From contig JAJDBO010000011.1 of NCBI GenBank assembly GCA_029261305.1, forward strand, positions 1 through 42,115: DNA of 42,115 nt, given 5' to 3'. The notes under the pieces were generated by a model. That model was not told the origin of the DNA and did no database searches. It saw nothing but the letters and a program-made list of their open reading frames with translations. Origin of the DNA: Nitrospirales bacterium. GTDB taxonomy: Bacteria; Nitrospirota; Nitrospiria; Nitrospirales; UBA8639. Below are positions 8,193 to 16,484 of this stretch, piece after piece. Both the position numbers and the translations under genes were made by a program. The stretch's first letter is position 1. Every line of letters starts with the position of its first letter.

Positions 8193-8612
8193 ATGAAAAC
8201 CTCCTTAACAGATGAATTACGGGCCGCAGGTAAGCGAATGACGCGAACCAGGAAAGCGGTGTTGGCGGTTTTGGAGGCGTCACAGTTTCCCTTAAGCGCC
8301 ACTGAGCTCTATACCCAGTTGACCAAAGGCAATGTGGCTATTGATCTGGTGACGGTCTATCGCAACTTAACCGCATTAAAAGATCTGGGTTTGGTGACTC
8401 AATTGGAACTGCATCAAGAGGGGCAGTTTCGCTATGAAATTAAAGAAGGCCGCGAACACCACCACCACATTCGATGCAAGAGTTGTGGGCGCATTGTGGA
8501 TCTCCTTTTGTGTCCTTTGAAAAAATTGACCGCATTGATTGAGCAAGAAACACGGTTTGTGGTTGGAGACCATTCCTTGGAATTCAGTGGATGGTGTCCC
8601 AAATGCCAGTAG
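8193..8612 (+). CDS. Fur-family metalloregulator (Zur/Fur/PerR type)
   Basis: 139 aa. Residues 1-80 form the winged helix (MTRTRKAVLAVLEAS, DLVTVYRNLTALKDLGLV). The dimerisation/metal domain has the EHHHHIRCKSCGRIVDL core and a final CPKC, giving two CxxC pairs for a structural zinc. The subclass cannot be fixed by eye; the following MerC-like gene and the close His-rich protein gene favour zinc or another soft metal. It is followed after 22 bp by the MerC-like gene, so the two probably form an operon. Palindromes in its promoter suggest autoregulation. Confidence 0.9.
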   Translation: MKTSLTDELRAAGKRMTRTRKAVLAVLEASQFPLSATELYTQLTKGNVAIDLVTVYRNLTALKDLGLVTQLELHQEGQFRYEIKEGREHHHHIRCKSCGRIVDLLLCPLKKLTALIEQETRFVVGDHSLEFSGWCPKCQ

Positions 8613-8634
8613 CGATTGAACGAAGAGGAAACGC

Positions 8635-9117
8635 ATGTCTACGTTAGGTGCTCGATTATCCAAGGCCGGTTCGATGATCTCTTTGGTGTGCGCAGTGCAT
8701 TGTGCATTGACGCCCTTGGCCCTGCTGGCGCTTCCCTTACTAGCGGCTCAATATGGCGGCGCGTTTGAGGGAGTATTTGGGGTGGTCTTCTCTCATTCGT
8801 TCGAATGGGTGTTTTTAGGGGTCATCGTGGTGATTGCTGGGTTTGGCGTGTTGGCGACGTATCCCGTTCACGGTGATCGTCGTCCTGCGATGTTAACGAT
8901 TGCAGGTTTTCTCGTGCTACTGTCGACCCGGCTTTTTGCCGTGCCCGGGACGTCGTTAGAAATCTTTGGAGATTTGCTCGGCGCATCCATTATCGCCTGG
9001 GGTGGTTTTCTCAACCGATCCTTGTGCCATTGTCATGGCTGCCATGAAGAGGATAATGACGGAGTATTTTCGGAGGGCGGTGAAACGCGTCCGGTTCCTG
9101 CCTCAACGATTCAGTAA
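8635..9117 (+). CDS. MerC-domain membrane protein
   Basis: 160 aa with four predicted membrane spans (about 12-38, 55-78, 85-102, 105-122). The first span carries the MerC-type CAVHCALTPLALLALPLL motif, whose paired Cys binds Hg(II) in true MerC; this family also includes transporters of unknown metal linked to Fur-type regulators. A Cys/His cluster CHCHGCHEED follows the last span and could be a cytosolic metal site. GAGGAAA precedes the ATG. Probably co-transcribed with the Fur-family gene. No merA/merR is nearby, so mercury resistance is not supported. Confidence 0.85.
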   Translation: MSTLGARLSKAGSMISLVCAVHCALTPLALLALPLLAAQYGGAFEGVFGVVFSHSFEWVFLGVIVVIAGFGVLATYPVHGDRRPAMLTIAGFLVLLSTRLFAVPGTSLEIFGDLLGASIIAWGGFLNRSLCHCHGCHEEDNDGVFSEGGETRPVPASTIQ

Positions 9118-9173
9118 TTCGCTTGCGGGGGCTGGGAAACTGTATAATTTAGTGAGTTATTGTTGGACTGAAA

Positions 9174-9332
9174 ATGCCAGAGTGGTTAACATTTATTATT
9201 GAACTTTTTAGATCTGGTCAGGGGTTACCGTTTCTGGCTGTCCTTGTGGTGGGGATTCTTTTTATATACCTCTGTGGCCTTATCGTAACCATGCTTCTCC
9301 CACTTTTACGTGGTAACCGCAACGCACCTTAA
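9174..9332 (+). CDS. Small single-span membrane protein (52 aa)
   Basis: 52 codons from ATG 9174 to TAA 9330-9332. An amphipathic start (MPEWLTFIIELFRSGQG) is followed by a long hydrophobic segment (LPFLAVLVVGILFIYLCGLIVTMLLPLL) and a basic end (RGNRNAP). No clear ribosome site (GACTGAAA before ATG), so the call rests on the natural membrane-protein pattern and on its position directly after the MerC-like gene. No family recognised. Confidence 0.5.
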   Translation: MPEWLTFIIELFRSGQGLPFLAVLVVGILFIYLCGLIVTMLLPLLRGNRNAP

Positions 9333-9390
9333 TTCTGGTGTGCTGGTTTGGAATTTCCTGCCTTGCTTCTCGTTTCAACTCCCTATTGGG

Positions 9391-9738
9391 TTAAGGTGTT
9401 GTCACCGCTCCATGGTTGTCACAGTGGGAATCGTGGGCGAAGTGTAGATGCCCATCTACCAGGTAATCGGTGTGGTCGCCGTGGGGAATGGCTTCATGGC
9501 CACAGCTTGGTCCGTGAATATGTGCAGAATCATGTCCGGTACATGAATGGCTGGGGGTACAGTGTTGAGGGTTTTGGTCGGTGATGGGAAGCACATGTTC
9601 ATCAATATGTCCGTCGTGAATATGGTGAAGATGCCCCTCATGGAGAAAGTCCGTATGGTTCTCATGTTGAATCTTTGTGTGGCCACATGTGTCATGGTGA
9701 ATGTGATCGTGCGGTTCATGCATGTGATGGTCGGTCAT
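9391..9738 (-). CDS. Histidine-rich metal-binding protein with internal duplication
   Basis: 115 aa, about 30 of them His. Two similar halves are visible: CGHTKIQHENHTDFLHEGHL..HDGHIDEH (about 18-47) and CGHEAIPHGDHTDYLVDGHL..HDSHCDNH (about 79-109), each with one CGH and a GHLH core. No signal peptide or membrane span, so it is likely a cytoplasmic metal buffer or chaperone. A strong AAAGGAGG site precedes the ATG. It starts 12 bp after the DAHP synthase stop on the same strand, so it is probably co-transcribed. Metal identity (zinc, nickel, cobalt) is inference. Confidence 0.8.
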   Translation of the reverse strand: MTDHHMHEPHDHIHHDTCGHTKIQHENHTDFLHEGHLHHIHDGHIDEHVLPITDQNPQHCTPSHSCTGHDSAHIHGPSCGHEAIPHGDHTDYLVDGHLHFAHDSHCDNHGAVTTP

Positions 9739-9750
9739 GATTAGCCTCCT

Positions 9751-10827
9751 TTATTGGGCTACGGAGTGTTTTTGTGACGATTTGGCCAGGCCTTCAGCGA
9801 GTTCATTCAGCAAAGTTTCCGTGTCTTCCCAGCCAATGCAGGCATCGGTAATTGAGACTCCGTAGTCGAGGGTTTTTCCTAGTCCCCAGGATTGCTTGCC
9901 TGGTTGGAGGTTACTTTCCAACAGCAATCCCAGGATCCCATTTTGTCCTTCACAATGTTGCTTAAGTACGGAATGGGCGACTGGTATTTGTCGAGTATGG
10001 TCTTTGTCTGAATTACCGTGTGAACAATCAACCATGATTGGGCGGGTGATATCTTCATTCGTGAGGCCATCCAGGGCTTGCTTGATATGTTCACGTCCAT
10101 AGTTTGTTTTTCCGCCGCCGCCTCGTAGAACAATATGACGATCAGGGTTTCCGTTGGTCTTAATGATGGACGTCACGCCATCAATATTGATTCCCACAAA
10201 ACTATGAGGTTGGCTGGCTGTGACCATGGCATTGAGTGCGACTTGTAGACTACCGTCTGTGCCATTTTTGAAGCCGATGGGCATAGAGAGTCCGCTTGCC
10301 ATTTCCCGATGGGTTTGACTCTCCGTGGTGCGTGCGCCAATGGCTGACCAACTGAGCAAGTCCGAAATGTATTGTGGCGTCACTGGATCAAGCAATTCTG
10401 TCCCGCAGGGCATTCCCAAATTATTGATGTGTAATAAAATGGTTCTGGCCAATTCAAACCCTGCCGCAATATCGCAGGAGCCATCCAAATGTGGGTCGTT
10501 AATGAGGCCTTTCCATCCAACCGTCGTACGTGGTTTCTCAAAATAGGTCCGCATAATGACCAGCAAATGATCTTTGGTGGCCTCGACAATACGTTTCAAA
10601 GACTCAGCATAGGCATAGGCTTGTTCCGGGTCGTGGATTGAGCAGGGGCCGACGACCACGAGCAGGCGGTGTTGGTCCCGGCCATAAAGGACATCTTGAA
10701 TGGCATTTCGGCTTTCAATCACGACGCGTTCGGCAGCTGTCGTCAAGGGTTGTTTTTCTTTGATCTGTCGAGGGGTGACTAACTCTTTGATATCAATGAC
10801 ATGCCGATTATTGACGAGTTCTTTCAT
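9751..10827 (-). CDS. aroG: 3-deoxy-7-phosphoheptulonate synthase (DAHP synthase, class I)
   Basis: 358 aa from the ATG at 10827; it condenses PEP with erythrose 4-phosphate, the first step of the shikimate pathway. Family blocks in order: LLVVVGPCSIHDPEQAYAYA, KPRTTVGWKGLINDPHLDGS, GTELLDPVTPQYISDLLSW, AIGARTTESQTHREMASGLS, PIGFKNGTDGS, VDCSHGNSDKDH and SITDACIGWEDTE. This is the AroF/G/H type with the N-terminal extension used in feedback inhibition; which amino acid it senses cannot be told by eye. The frame is open to 10947, but homologues begin at MKELVNNRHVIDIKEL. It stands alone from other aro genes and precedes the His-rich gene. Confidence 0.93.
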   Translation of the reverse strand: MKELVNNRHVIDIKELVTPRQIKEKQPLTTAAERVVIESRNAIQDVLYGRDQHRLLVVVGPCSIHDPEQAYAYAESLKRIVEATKDHLLVIMRTYFEKPRTTVGWKGLINDPHLDGSCDIAAGFELARTILLHINNLGMPCGTELLDPVTPQYISDLLSWSAIGARTTESQTHREMASGLSMPIGFKNGTDGSLQVALNAMVTASQPHSFVGINIDGVTSIIKTNGNPDRHIVLRGGGGKTNYGREHIKQALDGLTNEDITRPIMVDCSHGNSDKDHTRQIPVAHSVLKQHCEGQNGILGLLLESNLQPGKQSWGLGKTLDYGVSITDACIGWEDTETLLNELAEGLAKSSQKHSVAQ

Positions 10828-11070
10828 GACGACGACCTTTTTCCGGAAATGGGAGGGAAGGGCCAGCTCCTTGATGAATAAAATAGTGTCCTCCCATTTG
10901 GCCTGCATCCAGAAGATTAACAGTACCGGAAGATGGGAAGTCCCCATTTTAAGAAATCTGCTGGTTTGCCTGCAAGGGGAGGTATTGTGTCGATTGAATG
11001 GTGCTCCGGTAGGGTCCCTATAGTTTGTGTGGTGCTCGACAGCTTCAATTTGCTGAAATAAAGGGGAGAG

Positions 11071-11808
11071 TTACGCGACGGTATTTATCAGCTTGGCTTG
11101 TTGCGAACCGAACCATCGTTCTAGATCAAGACAGGCGACATCTTCCACTGAGGAAAACTGAAATTGGATGCCCATTTGAAGTTCAGGGTTCGGAGTGATC
11201 CATTCAATTTTTCCATGAAATTTGGAGGCATGATCAAGGTTCGGCAATCGACAAGACAGGATGACCGTTAAGGTGGCGAGATTCGGCCATGTGGTTTCGG
11301 AGGTGGTTAATTGGCAGCCCATGGTGCACAGGTCAATGAGGGTGGCTGGGAGAACGGCGAGTACGGTTCCCTCATAGTCTGTTGGACGTATAGTACATGA
11401 GATATCTACGGGCACCCGTGGATGTGTCCGCGGCGGTCTGCGGGTGATTCTTGTGGGATTATGTAAGAGTAACGCGGGCTGATCCTGGCGTACCTCCTTG
11501 ATGGTGGTTTGAAATTGATAGGTCTCTCCTTCAATAACGGTATGCCCATGGCATGTCATGCCAACTTTGAATTGTTGCCAGGTGGTATGGGTTGGAATTC
11601 CGCAGAGCATGGAGTGATCCGAGCCCATCCCGATGAGGTGTCCTCGCAGCATGGCGGGGTTAGCACCGTCTTCTACGCGGAGCCATACAGTATTCACGGA
11701 TGAGGTTGAGGTGGTCTGAGAGGTTTGATACATCTTCTGAATGTATTCGGTTGTTTTCCCCAAGGCTTCAGTCTGGATGGTCCTTAGGCCTTCCAATCTG
11801 TGGGGCAT
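11071..11808 (-). CDS. PilZ-domain protein, YcgR-like (cyclic di-GMP receptor)
   Basis: 245 aa. The N-terminal half (about 35-115) looks like a YcgR-type flagellar-brake domain, the C-terminal half (about 120-235) is a PilZ domain. The c-di-GMP signature is present as RTHPR (127-131, fits RxxxR) and DLCTMG (159-164), where the usual D/N-x-S-x-x-G has Cys in place of Ser. YcgR proteins slow the flagellar motor when c-di-GMP is high. The neighbouring FlgM gene on the same strand supports a motility role. The Cys substitution may change affinity. No clear ribosome site. Confidence 0.75.
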   Translation of the reverse strand: MPHRLEGLRTIQTEALGKTTEYIQKMYQTSQTTSTSSVNTVWLRVEDGANPAMLRGHLIGMGSDHSMLCGIPTHTTWQQFKVGMTCHGHTVIEGETYQFQTTIKEVRQDQPALLLHNPTRITRRPPRTHPRVPVDISCTIRPTDYEGTVLAVLPATLIDLCTMGCQLTTSETTWPNLATLTVILSCRLPNLDHASKFHGKIEWITPNPELQMGIQFQFSSVEDVACLDLERWFGSQQAKLINTVA

Positions 11809-11942
11809 GTTGGATTTTGATGTTCGTTGTCGTTGCAGGTAGGCTTCCCGACGCAGGGGAGAAAATGCTGATTATTCGTAAATGTCATGAAAGAAAGAAG
11901 AAGCGAGACCAAGTGGTGGAACTTAAAAATTAAAAAATTGAG

Positions 11943-12296
11943 CTAGGAGGCTTTTGGGGAGTTTGTTGGATTTGGTGGATTTTTTTGCGACGTACCCTCG
12001 CTGACGATTTCCCGAATGATTCGGTCGGCCACAAGCTGAGGGGAGATGTTGTAGGTGCCCGCTTCAAAGGATTTTTTGATTTCTTCTACACGCTCCTCGC
12101 GAATGTCCGGGATTTCACCAATGCGTGTTAACACTTGGGCGTATTCAGTATTCTCGGGGGAAAGTGTAACACTGTCGCCGGGAGGCGAGGGGGGGGAGGT
12201 TTTTTTTTCGATATGTGGCCCTGGTGGTGAAGGCTTTGATGAGGAAATATCTGATGACGGTTGGGGAAGGCCTTGGAGTTTATCTGGTTCTGCCAT
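11943..12296 (-). CDS. flgM: FlgM-type anti-sigma-28 factor
   Basis: 117 aa from the ATG at 12296. The C-terminal part matches the sigma-28-binding region of FlgM: IGEIPDIREERVEEIKKSFEAGTYNISPQLVADRIIREIV. In the family this holds FliA inactive until the hook-basal body is complete and FlgM is exported. The N-terminal half is longer than usual and rich in Pro and Ser, consistent with disorder. The frame continues to an ATG at 12335, but the 12296 start has AGGT upstream and begins MAEPDKLQG. The PilZ gene follows after 134 bp. No other flagellar genes are in the window. Confidence 0.85.
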   Translation of the reverse strand: MAEPDKLQGLPQPSSDISSSKPSPPGPHIEKKTSPPSPPGDSVTLSPENTEYAQVLTRIGEIPDIREERVEEIKKSFEAGTYNISPQLVADRIIREIVSEGTSQKNPPNPTNSPKAS

Positions 12297-12494
12297 CGTG
12301 ATACCTGTCTCGAACAGAAAAGTATATTGCACCAAAAATCTCAGAGAATCTTACTCTCTTCACTTGCTGGCCACAAGAGACTCATGTTCAGGCGCGAGAG
12401 TTAACCTTACGTAATTGATGACGAGACGGTATGATGGTGAGGAAATTCTAAAACCACCAACCTCGGGATTTTTTAAGAAGGAACAGGATTATAC

Positions 12495-13403
12495 ATGGCG
12501 CCACGCGAGCTATTTGTTCCGGCAAGGATCACACAGATTGAGACCTATGACCCAGGGGAGGTCAGGAAAGTGGTGGTCACCCTGCCGGAAAGTTATGAAG
12601 TCGATGGTCACCTACTTCCTATCCATGATCGGATGCACCCGGGTAGTGCTTTCCTCGCTCGCCCTTTTGGACAACGGACGGGAAAGTTTCGACGGAGAAT
12701 GTATACCCGGTCGAATTGTGCCACGGAGGCCCCTCGAGCATTGGAAACCATTATAAATGATACTCATCGAGAAAAGGCGGATACGTCTCCTTGGTGGCAA
12801 AGCGAGGCTATCCCCGAAAAAATGCTGAGCCGTGGAACGATTGATGTTCGTGTGGATGTCGATGAAGAAGCCAAAGAATTGGTGGTCTATGAAAATAGTC
12901 AAAAGCGACAACCCAACAATTTAATTTTGGAACCTGATACAGAATGGCCGATTATGCGATTCTTGGCCTTGTCGTTTTCTACGGGAATCACACCGTTCTT
13001 ATCTCATCTTCGGTACATGCGGGAACATGCGTTTGGAAAGTTGGGGACGTGTCCTGGAGTGGAATTCACCTTGGTGGCGACTGTCCGAAATCCTCGGCAA
13101 TTGATGGAGCATGAAGAGTTGTTAGAGGTGGCTCGTACTTTTCCCGATCATTTCCATTATCATCCAGTGTTAACACGTGAATGGCCGGAAGATTGGCCGT
13201 ACACGAAGGGTCGAGTCATGACGATAGAGGATGGTGGTGGATCTGAACCCCAAGTACGGCTAGAGCCATTGCTCGCGTTAGTTCCGAATGTTGGGCAATG
13301 CCATATTCGATTGTGTGGAAATGCCAAGGCGCGTGACCAGCTGACCCTTGGGTTGCGTCAGCTGGATATCTCTCCGTTGAGTTTTCGCGCGGAGGTGTGG
13401 TGA
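12495..13403 (+). CDS. FNR-like flavin oxidoreductase
   Basis: 302 aa. The ferredoxin-NADP reductase fold is suggested by an N-terminal FAD-type barrel (ARITQIETYDPGEVRKVVVTLP, RPFGQRTGKFRRRMYT), the nucleotide-binding STGITPFLSHLRYM block near 161-174 (GTGIAPF in classic members), FTLVATVRNPRQLM, and CHIRLCGNAKARDQL near the end. The FAD motif RxYS is not clear (RMYTRS is the nearest). Electron donor, acceptor and pathway cannot be inferred; no ferredoxin gene is adjacent. AAGGA 10-15 bases before the ATG supports the start. Divergent from flgM, convergent with the next gene. Confidence 0.72.
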   Translation: MAPRELFVPARITQIETYDPGEVRKVVVTLPESYEVDGHLLPIHDRMHPGSAFLARPFGQRTGKFRRRMYTRSNCATEAPRALETIINDTHREKADTSPWWQSEAIPEKMLSRGTIDVRVDVDEEAKELVVYENSQKRQPNNLILEPDTEWPIMRFLALSFSTGITPFLSHLRYMREHAFGKLGTCPGVEFTLVATVRNPRQLMEHEELLEVARTFPDHFHYHPVLTREWPEDWPYTKGRVMTIEDGGGSEPQVRLEPLLALVPNVGQCHIRLCGNAKARDQLTLGLRQLDISPLSFRAEVW

Positions 13404-13419
13404 ACCAATGTTTGCGAGG

Positions 13420-13713
13420 TTAGGCTTGAACGGCTTCTTTTGACGTTTCTGGGCTTTGTTTGGGGATTTCTGGTTTGCGAATGAGGCGAACCATGGGCTT
13501 GCCAATGAATGCGTGATGGCCACAAATCAGGCAATGAATAGCCAAGACGGCTAACAGTTCTTGGTTCAGTTGCTCCAACCTGACCGTTCGTGATCCACAT
13601 CGTGTGCATCGAGGAACGGTTCGTGTTTGTGTGGACGGAGCGGGTGTAGCTTCTCGGCTCGTATTTTTTGTGCGACGAGCTGGTTTAGCGGAAGACTTAG
13701 CTTTCGTTTTCAT
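13420..13713 (-). CDS. Small zinc-ribbon-like protein
   Basis: 97 aa. A basic, Lys/Arg/Thr-rich N-terminus (about 1-34) is followed by CTRCGSRTVRL (36-46) and CLICGHHAF (61-69), two CxxC knuckles about 24 residues apart, a treble-clef or ribbon arrangement. The tail is again Lys/Glu/Ser-rich. AGGAGA precedes the ATG. Could be a nucleic-acid-binding protein; no named family recognised. Ends 16 bp from the convergent FNR-like gene. Confidence 0.65.
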   Translation of the reverse strand: MKTKAKSSAKPARRTKNTSREATPAPSTQTRTVPRCTRCGSRTVRLEQLNQELLAVLAIHCLICGHHAFIGKPMVRLIRKPEIPKQSPETSKEAVQA

Positions 13714-13922
13714 TCGGCATCTCCTGTGTGCAGAGTGGTCCTGCTACAAATACATTCAAGTTGGATGCCAGGTTTTGCCAGTGAAAGGTAAACTAATTTA
13801 CGATGCGTCTTTTTGTGTTCTTTCTCGTTGGTTTTTCCTGCTCGGAAAAAGATTCCTAGTGATGCGGCAGATTTGGGTCGTTGAGCCAGGAATTTTGCTG
13901 ATACAAGGGGGAGGAGCCTCGG

Positions 13923-14399
13923 TTACGGGCGTGAAACGGTACGTGGAGAATTCGAGGCTTGGATTTTTCTGGCTCGATGTTCCAATGCCGTGGCTTCTTG
14001 CACTCGATGGGCATCTCGAAGCAGCGCAGCGTATTGGTGGAGAATGATGGCCACGTCCTGGTGATTAGGTCCATAGACGTGTTCCTTCAATGAAATCGCT
14101 TCCTGATATATGCCCTCGGCTTTTTCAATTTCATGGTGCTCACGATAAAATGATGCCAAGCTATACATCGTGCTAAGCAAGAGAGGGTTGGCTGGTCCCA
14201 AATTGCGAGCCTCAGCCATAGTGTCCAACAGTTGGCTCTCTACCTCCTGGTGTCTGTTTTTGTCCGTGACCTCAGTGTGTGTTTGGTTCTGGGGAAGGCT
14301 GGGTTTTGTCCGGATGCTACTGCAGCTCACGAGTCCGAGGAGCAACCCAAAAACTATAAGTAGGCGACTCCATTTTGTATGGTGAGTTGTCGTATTCAT
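13923..14399 (-). CDS. Lipoprotein with TPR-type repeats
   Basis: 158 aa. The N-terminal hydrophobic stretch LLIVFGLLLGLVSC ends in a lipobox (LVSC) with Cys26 as lipidation site, so the protein is probably outer-membrane or periplasmic. Residues about 70-150 form tetratricopeptide/kinesin-light-chain-like helices (LLLSTMYSLASFYREHHEIEKAEGIYQEAISLKEHVYGPNHQDVAIILHQ, with a stretch of P-N-H-x-D-V-A typical of TPR_10/12). Function unknown; usually a protein-protein scaffold. No strong ribosome site; the lipobox supports the start. Confidence 0.75.
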   Translation of the reverse strand: MNTTTHHTKWSRLLIVFGLLLGLVSCSSIRTKPSLPQNQTHTEVTDKNRHQEVESQLLDTMAEARNLGPANPLLLSTMYSLASFYREHHEIEKAEGIYQEAISLKEHVYGPNHQDVAIILHQYAALLRDAHRVQEATALEHRARKIQASNSPRTVSRP

Positions 14400-14519
14400 G
14401 AATGGGGTTCAATAGTCATATAGAAGTTGTTTCTTTCAAAGGTGGAATAACTCTTTTTTCGTGAATCGTCAAGCGCATGGTGTAAAGGAAATAGTCGTGA
14501 GCGAAGCTTGGAGTAGGTC

Positions 14520-15611
14520 ATGTCATTAATTTGGTGCGCAATTTCCGGTCATGGGTTTGGGCATGCGGCTCAAGTAGTACCGGTGCTCAATGAGTTGGGT
14601 CGGCGGAATCCTTTCTTGAAGGTGCTGTTGCGGACCACGGTGCCGAGTCACTTTTTTAGGACTCGACTCACGGTTCCTTGGGAGCTGAGTGTGGAGGAGC
14701 AGGATGTGGGTTGTGTGCAACAGGGACCCCTTAACATTGATGTCCCTGCTACATGGAAAGCCTATCACGATTTTCACGATAACTGGGAGTATAGGCTACG
14801 AGAAGAAGTTGATACTATGAAGCGCTACCGGCCAGATCTCGTGCTTTCCAATATTTCCTATCTGGCTTTGGACGCTGGAGAGCATGTCGGGGTTCCGACG
14901 ATTGGATTTGGTTCACTATCTTGGGACCAGGTCCTTCAAGAGTTGGTAGATTCTCCTACTGCTGAGCAATGCCGCATTATTGGGCACATTCAGGAAGTCT
15001 ATAAACGAACCGAACTTGTCATTCGACTTGCTCCATCTTTGCCCATGAATTCGTTTGCTCGACATTTAGATGTTGGGCCCATTGGTCATAAGTCAACAAA
15101 TGAAGATCGATTTCGCAATGGAAATGGGTCTCCTCCAACAAAAGCCCTGGTCGTTCTAATCGCATTGGGTGGCGTGCCTTTGGATCCCTTGCCTTTTGAT
15201 ATCCTTGATCAGCTTGCCCCGTACCAATTTCTTTTAGATATGAATCTTTCAGCAAACTATGCACGGGTGAAATCGACGCGTCATATATCAAAAAGTTTTG
15301 TTGAGTTATTTGAGGAGGCGGATATTATTCTGTCCAAGCCTGGATATGGAACGGTTATGGAAGCGGTCGCTGTTGGAAAACCAATTGTCTATGTGCGGCG
15401 TTACAATTTTGCCGATGAAGGAGTGGTGGCTGAGTATGCTCACCGATATGGGAAGGCGTGTGAACTTTCGAAGCAAAAGTTTTATGCTGGTGCATGGGGC
15501 GAAGCTCTAGAGGAGGTAGTTGACCTTCCGGCTCCAACTGAATTGCCACCTGAATCTGGAGTAAAAGCTGCGGCTGATATTATAAATTCTTATCTTTCAA
15601 AAACGATGTAA
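14520..15611 (+). CDS. MurG/UGT-like glycosyltransferase (GT-B fold)
   Basis: 363 aa. The start MSLIWCAISGHGFGHAAQVVPVLNEL is the GHGxGH nucleotide-sugar loop of MurG/GT28-like enzymes. The C-terminal domain has FVELFEEADIILSKPGYGTVMEAVAVGKPIVYV, the donor-binding block that usually reads GxGTxxEA. The acceptor and sugar cannot be deduced. Clear GT-B spacing between the two domains. No polysaccharide gene cluster is near, so its product is uncertain. The 3' end overlaps the convergent next gene by 22 bp. Confidence 0.8.
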   Translation: MSLIWCAISGHGFGHAAQVVPVLNELGRRNPFLKVLLRTTVPSHFFRTRLTVPWELSVEEQDVGCVQQGPLNIDVPATWKAYHDFHDNWEYRLREEVDTMKRYRPDLVLSNISYLALDAGEHVGVPTIGFGSLSWDQVLQELVDSPTAEQCRIIGHIQEVYKRTELVIRLAPSLPMNSFARHLDVGPIGHKSTNEDRFRNGNGSPPTKALVVLIALGGVPLDPLPFDILDQLAPYQFLLDMNLSANYARVKSTRHISKSFVELFEEADIILSKPGYGTVMEAVAVGKPIVYVRRYNFADEGVVAEYAHRYGKACELSKQKFYAGAWGEALEEVVDLPAPTELPPESGVKAAADIINSYLSKTM

Positions 15612-16135
15612 GCCTTTGCGTCAGAAATTGAACGTTTGGCTTGGTCGGGGAGTAGTGGGGGGTAAAACCATACATTCCGGGCCTCCAGATTGTTTTCTAG
15701 GACATGACCATTGGCGAATCGTTTCTTCCAAAATAGTCCTTGGACTTCGACCATGCGGTCGCTCGTTAGTTGAATGTCTCCTTTGGTCCGGTCATGACGT
15801 CCAAATACCAGGATTCGCTGTTCTCCCTGTTTGACAAAAAATACAAAATCGATGAAATGGTTTGTTTCATCAAGATGCAATTCAAGACGCGTAACGGTGC
15901 CTCGTAGGCGAATAATTTTCTGATGATAGGCGTCAGGGCGCTGTAATACCTGAGAAATGGAAATGAGAGATCCCTCATCGTTGTTTTGTTTCAGAACCTT
16001 TCTGGTTGGTGTAATGAAATTACTTGATGATCGTTGGTGCCCCAGGGAATGATGCTGTGTGGGAATGGAGTCGAGGGGGAGTCCTTGTCCAATTATCCAA
16101 ATTGATGTGAAGAGGAAGGGTGTAAGGATGTTCAC
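15590..16135 (-). CDS. Exported protein with OB-like domain, unknown function
   Basis: 181 aa. An N-terminal hydrophobic stretch (ILTPFLFTSIWIIGQGLPL) suggests export. Residues about 58-150 (ISQVLQRPDAYHQKIIRLRGTVTRLEL ... RILVFGRHDRTKGDIQLTSDRMVEVQGLFWKKR) have the pattern of OB-fold 'R-G-x-V ... V-x-G' beta-barrel proteins that follow a 'P-x-x-Y-x-G-K' start. Converges with the glycosyltransferase and overlaps it by 22 bp. No named family and no clear ribosome site. Confidence 0.6.
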   Translation of the reverse strand: MNILTPFLFTSIWIIGQGLPLDSIPTQHHSLGHQRSSSNFITPTRKVLKQNNDEGSLISISQVLQRPDAYHQKIIRLRGTVTRLELHLDETNHFIDFVFFVKQGEQRILVFGRHDRTKGDIQLTSDRMVEVQGLFWKKRFANGHVLENNLEARNVWFYPPLLPDQAKRSISDAKAYIVFER

Positions 16136-16188
16136 GTTACGCCTGGGGCAAAAGGCCTAGCTGTACAATAATTAATAAATTGAATTAT

Positions 16189-16209
16189 ATGATAACAACC
16201 TGTTATCAT
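16189..16209. promoter_or_regulatory. Operator-like palindrome before a small zinc-finger gene
   Basis: ATGATAACA (16189-16197) and TGTTATCAT (16201-16209) are perfect 9-bp arms around ACC, ending 9 bp before the likely ATG at 16219. The 3-base spacer is short for a stable hairpin loop and suits a dimeric repressor site. Confidence 0.5.
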
Positions 16210-16218
16210 TTTCATGAT

Positions 16219-16422
16219 ATGACGAGGCAGCAACGATATCAACGGCGCCACAAGGAAGCGGGCCTGTGTATCTATTGTCCTCGCAAAGCCGTTAGTCAAT
16301 GGTTTTGTGAAATCCATCTGCGGAAGCGACGGACAATGATGAGGGAGCGGAAAGGAAGCCGACCCTGGCATCCAGGGGGACCTGGGCGACCTCCTTTAAC
16401 CAGACGCACCCGTTCAACATAG
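16219..16422 (+). CDS. Small basic Cys/His protein (67 aa)
   Basis: From ATG 16219 the product is MTRQQRYQRRHKEAGLCIYC..., with CIYC and WFCEIH giving a CxxC / CxxH pair about 14 residues apart, a small zinc-finger pattern, flanked by many Arg. Phage and plasmid genomes carry similar 'RRYRARHKAAGLC' proteins (family recall). The frame is also open to an ATG at 16180, inside which the palindrome at 16189-16209 would be coding; the shorter start is preferred. Function unknown, DNA or RNA binding likely. Confidence 0.55.
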   Translation: MTRQQRYQRRHKEAGLCIYCPRKAVSQWFCEIHLRKRRTMMRERKGSRPWHPGGPGRPPLTRRTRST

Positions 16423-16484
16423 ACCACCTGATTTTCCTTCCCAGGGACTTTTGAGGCACGAAGCCCGGAAGGTTATTTGCGCCT

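Noticed and set aside
13604..14047. 147-codon ORF on the plus strand
   Set aside because: Overlaps two better-supported minus-strand genes (zinc-ribbon protein, TPR lipoprotein).
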